DNA from: Pseudomonadota bacterium
GTDB taxonomy: Bacteria; Pseudomonadota; Alphaproteobacteria; Rickettsiales; UBA1997
Reading direction: 5' to 3'
Length of the DNA stretch: 51,484 nt
NCBI GenBank assembly: GCA_018970485.1
Contig: JAGWWH010000008.1
Location: 1-51,484, forward strand
Under the pieces are notes generated by a model that worked only from the letters and a program-made list of their open reading frames with translations, searched no databases and was not told the DNA's origin. Shown in pieces: positions 40,176-49,482 of the stretch. How positions within the stretch are numbered: the stretch's first letter is position 1; each line of letters opens with the position of its first letter. Made by a program: the position numbers and the translations under genes.

Positions 40176-41942
40176 TTAAACTCTTGGTAGAATAACCGTA
40201 ACCGAAGTTCCAACGTTAACCTCGCTATCAATTACAATTTCACCTTCATGCATTTCTATAAAATGCTTGGTTAAATAAATTCCGATACCGGTTCCAGCTA
40301 CAGTGGTGGTATTTCCAGCGCGGAAGAATTTTTTACCGATGCTCGATAAATCGTCTTTAGGAATTCCGATTCCTTGATCAACTACTCTTAGCGCAAATTT
40401 TTTATCGCCAACTTTTGCAAGAATTTTTACCACAGAATCATTCTTCGAATATTTGATTGCGTTAGCTATAATATTGGTGAAGGCGTGATCCAGTAATTTT
40501 GCGTCACCGTTAAAATCTTCGTCAGAATCGTCAATTTTAGTAACAATTCTGATGTTCTTGCTAGTCGCCAAAGCAGAGTTTTTATCGATTATTTCGTTAA
40601 CAAGATTTTTGAAATTAAACGGCGATCTCTCCAGCTTAATAGAGCTTTCGCCGCTTTCAATTTTAGCTAAATTTAAAACGGAATTTATCAATCCATTCAT
40701 GCGATAAACGCCGCTTCTGATTCGATCTAACGATTTGCTTAATGATTCATCGCTAATGTTGAGATTGCGAACCTTTCTTTCCACCAACTCACGAGTGCTA
40801 TCGATAATTTGTAGTGGAGTTTTGAATTCATGAGAAACCAATGCCACAAACTCATTCTGCATTTTGCGCATTTCTTGTTCATGCTTCAGTGCCTCATGCA
40901 GTTGAGAGGTTTTTTCTACCAGAGCTTGGTTGGTTATCATGACTCGCTCGATCGAATCAGCGCGATCCAAAGCGATTGAAAATTGATCAGAAATAATATC
41001 CACCAACTCAACTTCATCCTCGAGCCAAACGCGCGGACTGGATTGGTGGATGTAAATACCACCATTAATTTTACCACCAAATGAAGTTGTAACAGCGATT
41101 TGAGAACGAATTGAAAATTCGCGCCAAATGGGTTCGATCGGCAAAAAGTTTTGATCAGTAGCAAGATCCTCCACTACTGTAATCGAGGTTTTTTTTAATT
41201 TATTGCCAAACCTCGTATAAAATTGATTTTGAAAATCGCTGTATTTTCCAAACAAACCTTCTTCTTTAAGAATGGCGCGACTGTGAGGATCGCAATACTC
41301 TACTTTAAAATTTATCAGATCGTTTTTGTAGTCATGAATAACACATCTATTCGCCTTCAAATGTTCAGCTAAAATTTTAGCGATATTTTGAGCAACTTCA
41401 ATGATGGAAAGATCGGAAATAATAAAATTTGCCACCTCGCTCAACACTTCTTCAGCGCGCAATTTGCGCTGTAAATTTCTTAACAAAGTTTCGTGAGAAT
41501 GTGATTCACGATTTATATCAAACTTCTCCGAAACCTGAACTTTTTCAAAAGTAAAAATGGAGTAACTTCTTTCACTAGCTTGATCGGAATTACTCGGAAC
41601 AAAACTAATCTTAAACCTAGATTTACTCGAAACAGATTTGTGATCGTAAATATTAACGATAACTGAACATTGATGCGAATCCTTTACTGCCTTGATCAAG
41701 CGGACATATTCAATATTATCTTCGGAAGAATAATCGAGATCGAAATCGCTAAAAAGAAAATCGTAACTTTTGCCAATCAGGTCATTTTCGCTAATGGCAA
41801 AATTTTCATAAAATTTTTCGTTAGCCTGAATAATCGAAAGATAGTTCGGATTATTATCTTTCGCTTTGCACAAAATTGCCGCTTCCAGCTTTTCATTCAA
41901 AGTTGATCTAAAGAACTGTTCGGAATCTTTTTCGGAAATCAT
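40176..41942 (-). CDS. soluble sensor histidine kinase (PAS-GAF-HisKA-HATPase)
   Basis: 588 residues and no transmembrane segment, so probably a cytoplasmic sensor. The N-terminal PAS-like part (about 20-130) is followed by a GAF domain (about 180-335: LKANRCVIHDYK, INGGIYIHQSS). The H-box LVSHEFKTPLQIID holds the phospho-accepting His near residue 375, the N-box is FTNIIANAIKYSKN, G1 is VDQGIGIP and G2 is GTGIGIYLTKHFIEMHEG. No response regulator gene is adjacent. Its ATG overlaps the topA stop by four bases, so it is translated with topA. Confidence 0.93.
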   Translation of the reverse strand: MISEKDSEQFFRSTLNEKLEAAILCKAKDNNPNYLSIIQANEKFYENFAISENDLIGKSYDFLFSDFDLDYSSEDNIEYVRLIKAVKDSHQCSVIVNIYDHKSVSSKSRFKISFVPSNSDQASERSYSIFTFEKVQVSEKFDINRESHSHETLLRNLQRKLRAEEVLSEVANFIISDLSIIEVAQNIAKILAEHLKANRCVIHDYKNDLINFKVEYCDPHSRAILKEEGLFGKYSDFQNQFYTRFGNKLKKTSITVVEDLATDQNFLPIEPIWREFSIRSQIAVTTSFGGKINGGIYIHQSSPRVWLEDEVELVDIISDQFSIALDRADSIERVMITNQALVEKTSQLHEALKHEQEMRKMQNEFVALVSHEFKTPLQIIDSTRELVERKVRNLNISDESLSKSLDRIRSGVYRMNGLINSVLNLAKIESGESSIKLERSPFNFKNLVNEIIDKNSALATSKNIRIVTKIDDSDEDFNGDAKLLDHAFTNIIANAIKYSKNDSVVKILAKVGDKKFALRVVDQGIGIPKDDLSSIGKKFFRAGNTTTVAGTGIGIYLTKHFIEMHEGEIVIDSEVNVGTSVTVILPRV

Positions 41943-44407
41943 TTTTTTCTACGCTGGAATTTGCCTCTAGGAGTGGCGGTACTTTTCTTTAGTGCCGCTT
42001 GCGCGATCAAATCAACCGCACGGTTTAAACCAATCTCTAAGACGCTATCCTCTTTGACTGAAGTGAATTTTTTGTCATGTAATAAATAAGGACCAAATGG
42101 GCCGATATTTGCGACAATTTTTTCTCCTGTTTCTGGATGAATTCCAACTTCACGAGGTAGTGTTAGCAAGCCCGCTGCCACTTCTAAATCGATCGTATTT
42201 GGATCGAGATTTTTTGGGATCGAGATTCTTTTTGGCTTTTTTTCTTTCGGTTTTTTTGCCAGTTTTTTGGCAGTTTTTTTCTTCTTTTTTCCGTCGTCTT
42301 TTTCTTCTTTTATTTCTTTTAGCGGAGGAGCAATTTCACTTCCGATCAACTCCAAGTAAGGTCCGTAAGGCCCAATTTTTACCATCACTTCGAAACCAGT
42401 TTTTGGATCTTTACCCAAACTTCTTGGCTCAAATTTTGGTTTTTTGGTTTCCCCGTCCTCACCAACAGCGTCAGCATCTTTGTCAAAAAGCTGCATCGTG
42501 TGTTTGCATTCAGGATAATTGGAGCAACCGATAAATGCGCCGAATTTGCTGAGACGTAAACTGATTTTTCCGGTTGAGCAAACTGGGCAAGAATCTTTTA
42601 AATTTCCCGCTTCGTCGCGACCCAGAATATGCGTTCCAACTTTTTGATTAAGCACTTCTAAAACTTCGCCAAATGGCTTTTCCATTACTTGCGAAGTATT
42701 GCCGTGGAAATCTTTCCAGAATTTTTTGAGGAAAATTTTCCAATTCATTTTGCCGTTAGAAATAATATCTAACTCATCTTCCAAGCCCGCCGTGTAGTCG
42801 AATTCAACATATTTGGCGAAGAATTCTTTTAGGAAAGTTGTGACTATTCTTCCGCGCTCTTCTGGAAAAAATCTGCGCTTATCCAACTTCACATAGCCTC
42901 GATCTTGCAGCACAGAAATAATTGCCGCATAAGTTGATGGACGGCCAATTCCAAGCTCTTCCAACTTCTTAACTAAACTAGCTTCAGAGTAACGCGGGAG
43001 AGGCTCGGTAAAATGTTGTTGTGGCTTCACTTCGAGCAAATCCAAGGATTCTTTTTCTTTGAGATCAGGTAGCGCCTGCTTTCCATCATCATCTTCGACT
43101 TCACCTTCATCACGATCTTCGTGATAAACACGATGAAAACCATCAAAGCGAATTGTTGATCCGGTAGCACGAGCCTTGGCGTAAGTTGGTGTCGTAACAA
43201 TCTCTGCAACCACTTGATCAAAAATCACATCAGCCATCTGTGAGGCTAAAGTTCTTTTCCAAACTAAATCGTAAAGCGCGAATTGGCCTTCATCTAAATA
43301 TTTTTTTACCTTTTCTGGAGCGAGAGAAAAGTCAGTCGGACGAATCGCTTCATGGGCTTCCTGAGCATTTTTTACTTTGCTCTTAAAAATATTAGCCGCT
43401 TCAGGAAGATAATCTTTGCCGTAAATCTTGCTGATGGTGGCGCGAACTTCAGTGATTACTTCCGGAGTAACAGAAACCGAATCTGTCCTCATGTAAGTAA
43501 TCAAACCTTGCGAAGTGCCGTCGATCTCGATTCCTTCGTAAAGTTTTTGCGCAGTCATCATCGTACGACTTGCACCAAAACCTAATTTGCGCGCAGCTTC
43601 TTGTTGTAATGAAGAAGTGGTAAAAGGCGCTTGCGGACGACGCTTCGCCTGCTTTTTGGTGATCGACAAAACTTGATATTTTTTAGCATCCAAAAGCTTC
43701 TTGATTTCGTCAGCCCTCTTCTTTGTAACCACGGTAAATTTTTCTAACTTCTTGCCTTCAAGCTCAAAAACAGTTGCTTGGAATTGCGTCTTTTTTGCGG
43801 TCTCAAGATCTAATTTAATGTCCCAATATTCTTCGCTTTTAAAAGATTCGATTTCTTCTTCACGATCACAAATCAGGCGAAGAGCTACTGACTGAACGCG
43901 CCCTGCCGATCTACTTCCAGGTAATTTTCTCCATAAAACCGGAGATAAAGTAAATCCAACTAGATAATCTAAAGCACGTCGAGCCTGCTGTGCATTGACT
44001 AAATCCATGTCGATCTCGCGCGGATTTTTGATCGCTTCCACGATCGAGTTTTTAGTGATGGCGTTGAATACCACGCGCTCAACTTTTGTCGTTGCTTTAA
44101 TCGCTTTTTTCGCCTTCAAAACCTCCAAAAGATGCCAAGCGATTGATTCACCTTCGCGATCAGGATCTGGAGCCAGAATCAGCTTCCCACAAGACTTAGC
44201 GGCATCGACGATCTCTTTGACATGCTTGGTAGATTTCGATGAAACCTCATAATTCATGGCAAAATCATTATCTGGATCAACCGATCCATTCTTACTTGGC
44301 AAATCACGAACATGGCCAAATGAGGCTAAAACCTTGTAAGTATTGCCTAAATATTTGCCGATGGTTTTTGCCTTAGCTGGGGATTCAACGATGAGTAGGT
44401 TTTTCAT
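41939..44407 (-). CDS. topA: DNA topoisomerase I
   Basis: Type IA topoisomerase that relaxes negative supercoils. MKNLLIVESPAKAKTIGKYLG starts the Toprim domain; DPDREGESIAWH has the acidic metal site; GRVQSVALRLICDRE and the active-site Tyr in QGLITYMRTDSV follow. A C4 zinc ribbon, CPVCSTGKISLRLSKFGAFIGC, comes about residue 595, followed by two repeats of a lysine-rich topoisomerase C-terminal module (KIGPYGPYLEL, NIGPFGPYLLH). ATG 44407 is chosen over 44431, which adds MPNANAYF without family support. 822 residues. Confidence 0.97.
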   Translation of the reverse strand: MKNLLIVESPAKAKTIGKYLGNTYKVLASFGHVRDLPSKNGSVDPDNDFAMNYEVSSKSTKHVKEIVDAAKSCGKLILAPDPDREGESIAWHLLEVLKAKKAIKATTKVERVVFNAITKNSIVEAIKNPREIDMDLVNAQQARRALDYLVGFTLSPVLWRKLPGSRSAGRVQSVALRLICDREEEIESFKSEEYWDIKLDLETAKKTQFQATVFELEGKKLEKFTVVTKKRADEIKKLLDAKKYQVLSITKKQAKRRPQAPFTTSSLQQEAARKLGFGASRTMMTAQKLYEGIEIDGTSQGLITYMRTDSVSVTPEVITEVRATISKIYGKDYLPEAANIFKSKVKNAQEAHEAIRPTDFSLAPEKVKKYLDEGQFALYDLVWKRTLASQMADVIFDQVVAEIVTTPTYAKARATGSTIRFDGFHRVYHEDRDEGEVEDDDGKQALPDLKEKESLDLLEVKPQQHFTEPLPRYSEASLVKKLEELGIGRPSTYAAIISVLQDRGYVKLDKRRFFPEERGRIVTTFLKEFFAKYVEFDYTAGLEDELDIISNGKMNWKIFLKKFWKDFHGNTSQVMEKPFGEVLEVLNQKVGTHILGRDEAGNLKDSCPVCSTGKISLRLSKFGAFIGCSNYPECKHTMQLFDKDADAVGEDGETKKPKFEPRSLGKDPKTGFEVMVKIGPYGPYLELIGSEIAPPLKEIKEEKDDGKKKKKTAKKLAKKPKEKKPKRISIPKNLDPNTIDLEVAAGLLTLPREVGIHPETGEKIVANIGPFGPYLLHDKKFTSVKEDSVLEIGLNRAVDLIAQAALKKSTATPRGKFQRRKK

Positions 44408-44461
44408 AAAATAGGCGTTGGCATTAGGCATTAGGCTTACACCTAGAGCCCACGGCCTTGA

Positions 44462-44680
44462 TTAAACGTTTCTGCGGACGATGCGGCCTTTGGAAAGATC
44501 ATAAGTGCTCAACTCAATCTCAACTTTATCACCTTTCAAAATGCGGATTTTATTTTTGCGAATTTTACCGGAGGCGTGAGCGATTATTGAGTGACCATTT
44601 TCAAGCTCGACGCGAAAAATTGTATTTGGAAACACTTCCAAAACGACGCCGTTCATGGATAGGAGATCTTCTTTAGGCAT
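44462..44680 (-). CDS. infA: translation initiation factor IF-1
   Basis: 72-residue OB-fold protein that blocks the ribosomal A site during initiation. [40 protein letters not shown] is textbook, ending [20 protein letters not shown]. Length is exact for the family. It lies 54 bases upstream of topA on the same strand. Confidence 0.98.
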   Translation of the reverse strand: MPKEDLLSMNGVVLEVFPNTIFRVELENGHSIIAHASGKIRKNKIRILKGDKVEIELSTYDLSKGRIVRRNV

Positions 44681-44759
44681 TGAAAAAAGTTAAAATTTAG
44701 TAATGAGGTTTTTCACCACGGGGGCGGCGACTTAGAGACCAAATTCTTGATTTGCAAGT

Positions 44760-45650
44760 TTAGACTTCTCTAACGCCGAGAACGTGACATATCGCGGCTG
44801 TAAGCTCGGAGCGGTTTAAGGTATAGAAGTGAAAGTCGTTAACACCGCCCCTGTGCAGGATGCGACATAGTTCCGTTGCAACAATTCCAGCTACAAGATG
44901 TCGGGTTTCTTGGCGCTCATCAAGACCAACAAAAAGCTCATTCATCCATTTTGGAATTTTCGCGCCACACATTTTGGCGAAGTGTTTTGTCTGATTAACA
45001 TTGGTAACCGGCAAAATTCCTGGCACGATCGGAACTTCGATTTTCGCCTTACGACATCTATCGACAAAGGAGAAGTAAGCTTCGGCATCAAAAAAAAATT
45101 GGGTGATGATGCGGGTTGCGCCAGCGTCTACCTTGCGTTTAAGGTTGTCGATATCTTCATCTAAATTTTTGGCTTCTGGATGTTTTTCTGGGTAGCCGGC
45201 AACGGAAATTTCAAAATCGCCAATCTTTTTAATACCAGCGACAAGCTCATTTGCATATTTATAGCCATCTGAACGAAGTTGATAATTCGGGCTCGAAGCA
45301 GGCATATCACCGCGCAAAGCAACAATGTGACGCACGCCGATCTGCCAATAATTTCGTAAAATTTCCTCGATCTCATCTTTTGAAGCTGCGACGCAAGTAA
45401 GGTGCGAGGCTGATTTTAGACCAGTTTCGGTGGCAATTTTTTTTACTACACTGTGAGTCCTTTCCCGCGTCGAGCCGCCAGCGCCGTAGGTTACAGAAAC
45501 AAAACTCGGCTTAAGATTCTGCAGCTTCAAAATCACTTCCCACAACTTCATTTCCATTTCTTCTGTCTTTGGCGGAAAAAATTCGAAAGAGACATTGATC
45601 TCGCGAGTATTGAGAACAGTCGATTCGAGGTTGTTTGAATAAATCTTCAT
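44760..45650 (-). CDS. metF: 5,10-methylenetetrahydrofolate reductase
   Basis: FAD enzyme reducing methylene-THF to methyl-THF for methionine synthesis. VSFEFFPPKTEEME has the catalytic Glu, VSVTYGAGGSTRERT, HLTCVAASKDEI, VALRGDMP, and ITQFFFDAEAYFSF follow. Length 296 is typical of the bacterial form. Its ATG overlaps the pyrE TAA by one base, suggesting coupling. No SAM riboswitch is possible in that arrangement. Confidence 0.97.
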   Translation of the reverse strand: MKIYSNNLESTVLNTREINVSFEFFPPKTEEMEMKLWEVILKLQNLKPSFVSVTYGAGGSTRERTHSVVKKIATETGLKSASHLTCVAASKDEIEEILRNYWQIGVRHIVALRGDMPASSPNYQLRSDGYKYANELVAGIKKIGDFEISVAGYPEKHPEAKNLDEDIDNLKRKVDAGATRIITQFFFDAEAYFSFVDRCRKAKIEVPIVPGILPVTNVNQTKHFAKMCGAKIPKWMNELFVGLDERQETRHLVAGIVATELCRILHRGGVNDFHFYTLNRSELTAAICHVLGVREV

Positions 45651-46264
45651 TATTTCAAAAACCTACTTCCCGGCTTGATCGCAGGAATATTTTTCAACTC
45701 TTCCGGCACGTTATTTTCGTCAAAAGTTTTTACGTCTATCCCCAAAAGCGAGATCACCGGAACGCCCATTTTTGCTTCAAGATTTTTATCGTTTGAACGA
45801 TCAACCAAAGATGCCTCAGCAACAATTTTTGCTCCGAATTTTCTGATTAAATCGTAAGTCTCGAGCGAGGATTTTCCAGTCGTGATCACATCTTCAACAA
45901 CCAAAACACGCATCGATGAATCTAGCGTAAAACCACGTCTTAGCTCAAACTGGCCGTTAACTCTTTCGCAAAAAATACTTGGCAAAGATAGTTGGCGAGC
46001 AAGTTCATAACCAACCACAACCCCACCCATTGCTGGCGCGACGACGATATCAGCGAAATTATTTCCGAGGCGTTCGATGATTTTTTCTGCGAGTTTTGCA
46101 CAAAGTTTTTCCGCTCTTTTTGGATCCATCAAAACTCGCGCGCACTGCATGTAAGTGTCAGAATGAAGGCCGGAGGAAAGGATAAAATGACCTTTAAGAA
46201 TCGCTGCGGACGCAGAGAATTCCTGTAAAATTTCCTGAGAAGTTTCTTGTTGTTTTAGAGTCAT
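45650..46264 (-). CDS. pyrE: orotate phosphoribosyltransferase
   Basis: Adds PRPP-derived ribose phosphate to orotate in pyrimidine synthesis. AILKGHFILSSGLHSDTYMQC is the family opening, IVVAPAMGGVVVGYELARQL and FCERVNGQFELRRGF follow, and the PRPP loop is VLVVEDVITTGKSSLETYDL. ATG 46264 (MTLKQQE) gives 204 residues; an upstream ATG at 46288 would add eight hydrophobic residues and cannot be excluded. pyrH at the other end of the window belongs to the same pathway. Confidence 0.95.
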   Translation of the reverse strand: MTLKQQETSQEILQEFSASAAILKGHFILSSGLHSDTYMQCARVLMDPKRAEKLCAKLAEKIIERLGNNFADIVVAPAMGGVVVGYELARQLSLPSIFCERVNGQFELRRGFTLDSSMRVLVVEDVITTGKSSLETYDLIRKFGAKIVAEASLVDRSNDKNLEAKMGVPVISLLGIDVKTFDENNVPEELKNIPAIKPGSRFLK

Positions 46265-46294
46265 AACAAATTCAAAAATGGTGATCATCAGCTA

Positions 46295-46318
46295 GATCGC
46301 CGCCTTCGCGGGGATGAC
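46295..46318. repeat. short GC-rich palindrome remnant upstream of kdsD
   Basis: GATCGCCGCCTTCGCGGGGATGAC is one half of a common alphaproteobacterial repeat (reverse strand GTCATCCCCGCGAAGGC). It contains a CCGC-CTTC-GCGG mini-hairpin. It lies in the divergent gap between pyrE and kdsD, in an upstream extension of the kdsD frame. Confidence 0.6.
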
Positions 46319-46379
46319 TAAGACGAACAGTTACAGCGTCATCACCGCCAAGACGACGGATCAAGAAAAATTAAAAAAC

Positions 46380-47333
46380 ATGCAAAATAAATACATCTCC
46401 TCCGCAATCGCAACGATTAAAACCGAGATCGAAGGCCTGAATTCTTTGATCAACTTCTTCGACGAAAATTTCATTCGCGCAGTTGATCTAATCCTCAAAT
46501 GTTCTGGAAAAGTTGTCGTCAGCGGCATGGGAAAATCTGGCCATATCGGCGGAAAAATCGCCGCAACTTTCGCTTCAACTGGAACTCCCGCTTTCTTCAT
46601 TCACCCAGGCGAAGCTAGTCACGGAGACCTCGGAATGATCTCTCAAAACGATGTCGTAATCTTGCTTTCCAACTCCGGCGAAACCAAAGAACTGCGCGAC
46701 ATCATCTACTACTGCAAACGTTTCGAAGTGCCAATCATCGGCATTATTCGTCGTAGAGAATCCGAGCTAACCAAAGCCAGTAACGTTCCGCTAGTTTTGC
46801 CAGCAATCCCTGAAGCCAACGAAGTCAACGCTCCAACCACTTCAACTACGATGATGCTGGCGATTGGCGATGCTTTGGCGGTGAGTTTAATCGAAGCGCG
46901 TGGTTTTAATTCTGAGCAGTTTGGAACTTTCCATCCTGGTGGAAAATTGGGTTCAAATTTCCTGAAGGTGCAAGATTTGATGCGCCTTGGCAAAGATATT
47001 CCTTTGGTCGGCAAAGATAAAAAAATGTCAGAAGTTTTGCTCGAAATGACTTCGAAACACCTAGGTTGCACCGGCATCACTAACGGCTCAAGAGAGCTAC
47101 TCGGAATCATCACCGACGGCGATTTACGTCGTCACATCGATCAAAATTTCCTCGATCATTCTGCTGAGGAAATCATGACAAAAAACCCAGTCACCACTAC
47201 TCCAACAACTCTCGCTGCCGAGGCAATCGCCATCATGAATAAGAAAAACATCACTAGCCTCTTTGTTCTTGATGCAGAAAAAATCGTCGGGATCTTGCAT
47301 CTTCACGACTGCCTCCGCGCAGGAATCGCCTAA
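46380..47333 (+). CDS. kdsD: D-arabinose-5-phosphate isomerase
   Basis: Converts ribulose 5-phosphate to arabinose 5-phosphate, first step to Kdo of LPS. The SIS domain (about 30-180) shows VVVSGMGKSGHIGGKIAATFASTGTPAFFIHP and EASHGDLGMI; two CBS domains follow (IITDGDLRRHI, IMNKKNITSLFVLD). ATG 46380 (MQNKYISS) is chosen because the extension to 46314 runs over a repeat remnant. 317 residues. Its presence implies a Kdo-containing outer membrane, supported by lolA, tolR/A and the porin. Confidence 0.95.
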   Translation: MQNKYISSAIATIKTEIEGLNSLINFFDENFIRAVDLILKCSGKVVVSGMGKSGHIGGKIAATFASTGTPAFFIHPGEASHGDLGMISQNDVVILLSNSGETKELRDIIYYCKRFEVPIIGIIRRRESELTKASNVPLVLPAIPEANEVNAPTTSTTMMLAIGDALAVSLIEARGFNSEQFGTFHPGGKLGSNFLKVQDLMRLGKDIPLVGKDKKMSEVLLEMTSKHLGCTGITNGSRELLGIITDGDLRRHIDQNFLDHSAEEIMTKNPVTTTPTTLAAEAIAIMNKKNITSLFVLDAEKIVGILHLHDCLRAGIA

Positions 47334-47348
47334 ACTATTTATCAAAAC

Positions 47349-48737
47349 ATGTCTTCGCTTACTTCCTTTTCTTACTTAATTTCCGCCGTTCTTTTTATTC
47401 TTTCGCTCTACGGCCTTTCTTCGCCAAAAAATTCTCGCATCGGAAATTATTTTGGCATGGGCGGCATGGGTTTGGCGATTTTGACCACGCTTTGTTTGCC
47501 GCAAGTTCACAATATTTTTGCGATCCTTATCGCCATCGCGATTGGCGCAGGAATTGGTTATTTTATCGCTAAGCAAGTGAAGATGACTGCGATGCCACAA
47601 CTCGTTGCCGGCTTTCACTCGCTCGTCGGACTCGCTGCAGTTTTTATCGCAGCCGCCGCTCTTTGGATGCCAAACTCTTTTCACATCATCGAAGACGAAC
47701 ACATCAAACTGGCTAGTTTGATCGAAATGGGCATCGGCGTCGTTATCGGCGCGATCACTTTCACCGGCTCTCTCGTTGCCTTCGCGAAGCTGAACGGCAA
47801 CATGAATTCAAAATTTATCATCTTCAAAAATAACCCAAAAAAATCTTCCCAATATGTCGGAATCGCTCTGCTGGTTGTTCTCATCGCCTTCTTCGCTTTT
47901 GGCTCAAAATTCTTTTTCATCCTACTCACTCTTCTAGCCTTCTTCATCGGCTTCATGTTGATCGCGCCAGTTGGCGGTGCGGATATGCCGGTCGTAGTTT
48001 CGATGCTAAACTCTTATTCTGGTTGGGCGGCAACGGGCATTGGTTTTACTTTGAATAATCCTCTTCTCATCATCTCTGGAGCCTTGATTGGCGCATCTGG
48101 CGCGATTCTTAGTTACATCATGTGCAAAGCGATGAATCGCTCGATTTTCAACGTGATGTTTTCGGGATTTGGCGATCAAGTTGTTTCATCCGCTGAAGCA
48201 AAAGAACAAAGACCAGTCAAACAAGCAGCTCCTGAAGATGCGGCTTATTTGATGAAATCCTCCTCTTCCGTTATCATCGTTCCGGGATATGGAATGGCGG
48301 TTGCCGGCGCTCAGCACGCGGTTGCAGAGATGACCAAAATGCTCGAGGCAGCTGGAGTTACTGTGAAGTTTGCGATCCATCCAGTTGCCGGAAGAATGCC
48401 GGGACACATGAATGTGCTACTCGCTGAAGCTAACATCGATTACGAAAAAGTTTTCGAACTTGAAGAGATTAACTCTGAATTCAAATCAACCGATGTTGTC
48501 TTCGTGATCGGCGCCAACGACGTAACAAATCCGTCAGCTAAAACCGACAAAACCAGCCCGATTTATGGCATGCCGATTCTCGATGTTGCTCACGCACAAA
48601 GCGTCTTTTTCGTTAAGCGCTCCATGGCCGCTGGCTATGCCGGCGTCGATAACGAACTTTTCTACAACGACAACACGATGATGATTTTTGGCGATGCCAA
48701 AAAAGTCGTCGAGGAAATCTTTAAAAACCTAAACTAA
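47349..48737 (+). CDS. pntB: NAD(P) transhydrogenase subunit beta
   Basis: Membrane subunit that uses the proton gradient to drive NADPH formation. The N-terminal half has about nine transmembrane segments (for example YFGMGGMGLAILTTLCLPQ, GADMPVVVSMLNSYSGWAATG), and the C-terminal NADP-binding domain carries VIVPGYGMAVAGAQHAVAEM, VAGRMPGHMNVLLAEANI and FVIGANDVTNPSAK. Length 462 is typical. The alpha subunit genes are not adjacent. Its 3' end is followed at once by paired palindromes and efp. Confidence 0.97.
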   Translation: MSSLTSFSYLISAVLFILSLYGLSSPKNSRIGNYFGMGGMGLAILTTLCLPQVHNIFAILIAIAIGAGIGYFIAKQVKMTAMPQLVAGFHSLVGLAAVFIAAAALWMPNSFHIIEDEHIKLASLIEMGIGVVIGAITFTGSLVAFAKLNGNMNSKFIIFKNNPKKSSQYVGIALLVVLIAFFAFGSKFFFILLTLLAFFIGFMLIAPVGGADMPVVVSMLNSYSGWAATGIGFTLNNPLLIISGALIGASGAILSYIMCKAMNRSIFNVMFSGFGDQVVSSAEAKEQRPVKQAAPEDAAYLMKSSSSVIIVPGYGMAVAGAQHAVAEMTKMLEAAGVTVKFAIHPVAGRMPGHMNVLLAEANIDYEKVFELEEINSEFKSTDVVFVIGANDVTNPSAKTDKTSPIYGMPILDVAHAQSVFFVKRSMAAGYAGVDNELFYNDNTMMIFGDAKKVVEEIFKNLN

Positions 48738-48742
48738 ACTCC

Positions 48743-48800
48743 GTCATGCTTCGACAAGCTCAGCATGACTATGAGGTCACCCTGAGCCTGTCGAAGGGTG
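48743..48800. repeat. paired dispersed palindromes between pntB and efp
   Basis: A perfect GTCATGCT (48743-48750) / AGCATGAC (48762-48769) hairpin with the TCGACAAGCTC core, followed by GTCACCCT (48776-48783) with GAGCCTGTCGA and AGGGTG (48795-48800). Together they form two neighbouring hairpins in the order opposite to the gcvT-gcvH copy. They end 18 bases before the efp ATG, so they would sit in the efp leader. Confidence 0.94.
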
Positions 48801-48818
48801 CTAACAACTACTAACTTT

Positions 48819-49388
48819 ATGGCTAAAACAAACGCAAACTCACTTCGTGTCGGCAACGTAATCGAATTCGAAAATCAACTTTGGAAAATTGCAAAACGTG
48901 AACATGTAAAACCCGGAAAAGGTGGCGCTTACATTCAAGTTGAGATGAAAAATCTCGTCACTGGCAACAAGACCAACACGCGCTACGCCTCAAGCGAAGA
49001 TGTCGACGTCGCTTACGTCGAGCAAAAAAATTACCAGTTCCAATATTTCGACCAAGACGATCTCGTTGCGATGGATATGGAAAATTTTGAGACCTTGCAG
49101 TTCGATAAAAAACTAGTCGGCGAAGCTCTGCCCTTCTTGCAAGAAAACATGAATATCCGCGTTGAATATTGTAACGATAAACCAATCTCCATCGCCATTC
49201 CTGAGCATGTAAACGCTGTGATCGCGCAAGCTGATGCCGTGGTAAAAGGCCAAACTGCCGCCTCTTCTTACAAGCCGGCGATCCTTGAAAATGGAGTGCG
49301 CGTGATGGTTCCACCTTTCATCGAATCAGGCGAAGAAATCATCGTGCATACTGAAGATTTTTCTTACGTAAGTAGAGCAAAAAACTAA
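48819..49388 (+). CDS. efp: translation elongation factor P
   Basis: Relieves ribosome stalling at polyproline. The domain I tip is KREHVKPGKGGAYIQVEMKNL; the position modified in other bacteria is Lys here (PGKGGA). DMENFETLQFD, and the C-terminal VMVPPFIESGEEIIVHTEDFSYVSR are canonical. ATG 48819 (MAKTNANS) matches the family; an upstream TTG 21 bases earlier lies in the repeat. 189 residues. Confidence 0.97.
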   Translation: MAKTNANSLRVGNVIEFENQLWKIAKREHVKPGKGGAYIQVEMKNLVTGNKTNTRYASSEDVDVAYVEQKNYQFQYFDQDDLVAMDMENFETLQFDKKLVGEALPFLQENMNIRVEYCNDKPISIAIPEHVNAVIAQADAVVKGQTAASSYKPAILENGVRVMVPPFIESGEEIIVHTEDFSYVSRAKN

Positions 49389-49482
49389 ATCTTTAAAAAA
49401 CGAGTTGAGCTGCAAACCCTAGAGCCAAGAGGATTCGACCTAACCCAAAACTTGCCGCCGCGGCGAGAATCTTTGTAAAAAA

